The notes under the pieces were generated by a model. The model was not told the DNA's origin, did not search any database, and saw nothing but the letters and a program-made list of their open reading frames with translations. The position numbers and the translations under genes were made by a program. Below are positions 62,201-64,000 of a stretch of DNA of 64,000 nt, in pieces; position 1 is the first letter of the stretch; each line of letters opens with the position of its first letter. The stretch spans positions 8,909,926-8,973,925 of the forward strand of contig NC_134984.1 of assembly GCF_050947335.1 (NCBI RefSeq), written 5' to 3'. This DNA is from Megachile rotundata (taxonomy: Eukaryota; Arthropoda; Insecta; Hymenoptera; Megachilidae).

Positions 62201-63990
62201 GTTGCACGGGTTTACCCGGACTCCTTATAACAGCGATATGTGCTCCTGGTTGCGCTTGGCGATTCTGCATCTGTCTCTGCAGCAACAAGTTTCTTTGTTT
62301 CTGAATCTTTTGAATAAACTGAGCTCTTTGTTGAGGATCCATCTGCTGCAGTTGTTGGTGGGTTTGAGCGTCCAGTTGAATCAACTGCCTTGGCGGTTGT
62401 GGCGGCTGCTGTGTCCATTGTCCGCTAGGTCTTTGTGGTCCTATTTGCTGTTGCTGTTGTCGTTGCAATTGTAAATGATATTGTTGTTGCTGCCACTGAG
62501 AATCTCTTTGTACGATAAAACCTTGTTGATTCGGTCCCATTAGTTGCTGATTTTGAGGCTGTTGCTGTAACTGACCGTCTCTTATAACGAATTGTTGTGA
62601 ACCCTGAGGTGCAGATTGTTGCAGCTGCTGTGAAATTTGTTGTATTTTCTGTTGCTGCTGTTGTTGTTGTTGTAGTAATATGAGCTGCCGCTGTTCGGAT
62701 GTAAGCTGCTGCGGCGGAGCTTGTGGTTGATTTAACTGATGTGGTTGTGCTCCAATCTGTTGCTGTGCAGGAAGTTGTTGTTGCTGCAAAACTATCTGTT
62801 GCTGCTGCTGTGGCGTTAATTGCACTTGTTGTTGAACTAATTGTTGCTGTGGAGTGATTTGTTGTTGTTGTGATAAATGTTGTTGACTTATTTGTTGTTG
62901 TGAAAGTATTTGATGTTGATTTAATTGTTTTTGTTGGGTTAGTAACTGTTGAGGTGATGATATTTGATGTTGAGGTATTTGTGAGTTTATCTGTGGTTGT
63001 TGTGGTATTAATGATTGCTGTGTGAGTGGTTGTTGTTGTGTATTTATGAGTTGTTGAGATGCTAGTTGTGGAGATGGTTGTTGATTTAAAAGCTGTTGTT
63101 GAGTGTATGTTTGTTGTTGTAATTGTTGATGTTGTGTAAGTTGCTGTGATAACTGTTGTTGCTGCTGTTGATTCAATTGTTGTTGTTGTAATAGTGAATG
63201 TTGTACATTCATTTGTTGCTGTTGTGGTTGCTGTTGAGGAGATAACTCTTGTTGTGGTTGTGGTTGTTGCTGTTGTTGTTGCAGCTGTGGCGGCACAGAT
63301 TTTATTTGAGCAACATTATTTTGTTGGGAGCCTTGTGGTATCCAATTTGTTTGATTAACATTTTGATCCGATACAGAAGATGCAACTGTAGAAGCATTGG
63401 ACAAACTTGTCGTAGCAATTGGTCGTAGAAGATGTTGTTGCTGTTGTTGGTTATTAACATTATTGGGACCATTAGTTGGATAAGGAATCGTCGTTACCGG
63501 TGCATTAGCAGCATTCAAATTATGTGCAGTATTGGAAGAAACAGGTGGACTTGAAACTGGTTGATTCCATGGCATACGTTGTTTAAGTTGTTCCAACATG
63601 GCTTTAGTTCTATCTTGTTCTTCTTGCGCTGCACTATTTTCTGTATCTTCATCCATAAAACCAGTAATAAGAGCTGTAGAACTATTCGGGTATATTAAAA
63701 GTCTTGGGTGGTATTCTACTTCATTTACAATCGTTCCTTTTCTACAGCATTCTGTTACCCAATCTGGCGTTACAATTTGAATCGGATGCCTTATCGCAGT
63801 TTCATATTTCAATCCAGTTGCCTTCCCAGTAATTAAATGTGTACAATACCGATCTAAACGTAATTGACATTTACCACCTTGCAAAGTGATCATCGCCCAT
63901 AGACTCTTACTGTCTGCACGACTTATCTGAGATATGCATGCTCGTACATTTGAAAATAATTGTGTATCTTCAGGTGAAAAATAGTGTGGT
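56286..63990 (-). CDS. Ptip: PTIP/PAXIP1, glutamine-rich multi-BRCT protein (5' end missing)
   Basis: A nuclear scaffold linking histone H3K4 methyltransferase complexes and the DNA-damage response. Exons, minus strand: 63990-61511, 61038-60594, 59785-59601, 59485-59244, 58637-58368, 57079-56875 and 56353-56286, all phase-consistent and ending AEQI*. The first exon starts inside an N-terminal BRCT (HYFSPEDTQLFSNV, LWAMITLQGGKCQL, IVTPDWVTECC). A glutamine-rich region of ~600 residues follows. The C-terminal half has four more BRCT repeats (LFLLGCIFVIVEYD with SAHWLSDV; KQIVSLSGFEGEERAKV with VNAQWLTDLL; PRILFSGINPRKHAK with VTLQWLLDCS; GKIFYVTPSVIPSP through VFSAEIVLGAV). This order matches PTIP. 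The 5' exon(s) lie beyond 64000; the acceptor tatag at 63991 sets the last visible boundary. Introns 57080-58367 and 59786-60593 show no other gene. Confidence 0.95.
61860..63300 (-). repeat. CAG/CAA-rich coding microsatellites in PTIP
   Basis: Mixed CAG and CAA codons encode interrupted glutamine tracts, the longest around 61867-61915 (about 16 Gln). Antisense frames here (for example 61998-62474 and 63146-63358, plus strand) are shadows of it. Confidence 0.9.
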
Positions 63991-64000
63991 CTATATTAAT

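Noticed and set aside
61998..63358. Plus-strand frames rich in Leu/Val opposite PTIP
   Set aside because: Antisense shadows of the glutamine-codon repeats in PTIP.

Overview
The window looks like an AT-rich insect nuclear genome with spliced genes, GT-AG introns and abundant repeats. The gene content (an AA15-type chitin/cellulose oxygenase, a GD-type serine protease, SART3, a glutamine-rich PTIP) and the TTAA- and TA-flanked MITEs fit an insect, possibly a hymenopteran. The species is not determinable from this sequence alone.

Layout: (i) 1-30119, plus strand: the last two exons of a membrane-anchored AA15 lytic polysaccharide monooxygenase (9036-9381 and 29749-30119). They are separated by a 20.4 kb intron and preceded by at least 9 kb of upstream intron. 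The introns hold a nearly intact, recently inserted BEL/Pao LTR retrotransposon (19255-27104, TSD ttaag), a rearranged mariner (12072-12997), two oppositely oriented copies of a TA-flanked MITE, TTAA-flanked MITEs and several islands of an 8-bp-period repeat. (ii) 30741-34122, minus: complete six-exon SART3 (U4/U6 recycling factor), tail-to-tail with the oxygenase. It carries an apparent one-base insertion in exon 2. (iii) 34669-37640: a hairpin, a 1.25 kb foldback element with five CTCF-like motifs, and a large octamer-repeat island. (iv) 38140-38445, plus: a small two-exon coding candidate that I do not recognise. (v) 38956-46440: repeats only (a TTAA MITE, two foldback elements, octamer islands). 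(vi) 46440-54971, plus: a secreted GD_N-domain trypsin-fold protease with a probable non-coding first exon and five coding exons. (vii) 56286-63990, minus: the 3' eight exons of PTIP/PAXIP1, a glutamine-rich multi-BRCT protein; its 5' end lies beyond the window.

The genes are functionally unrelated (extracellular polysaccharide oxidation, spliceosome recycling, extracellular proteolysis, chromatin/DNA damage) and share no operon-like logic. The most unusual content is structural: several independent foldback elements, multiple octamer-repeat islands, a relic duplicate exon in the protease gene, and two homopolymer-associated frame breaks (SART3 and the BEL/Pao pol). All calls come from reading the sequence; no database search was possible.
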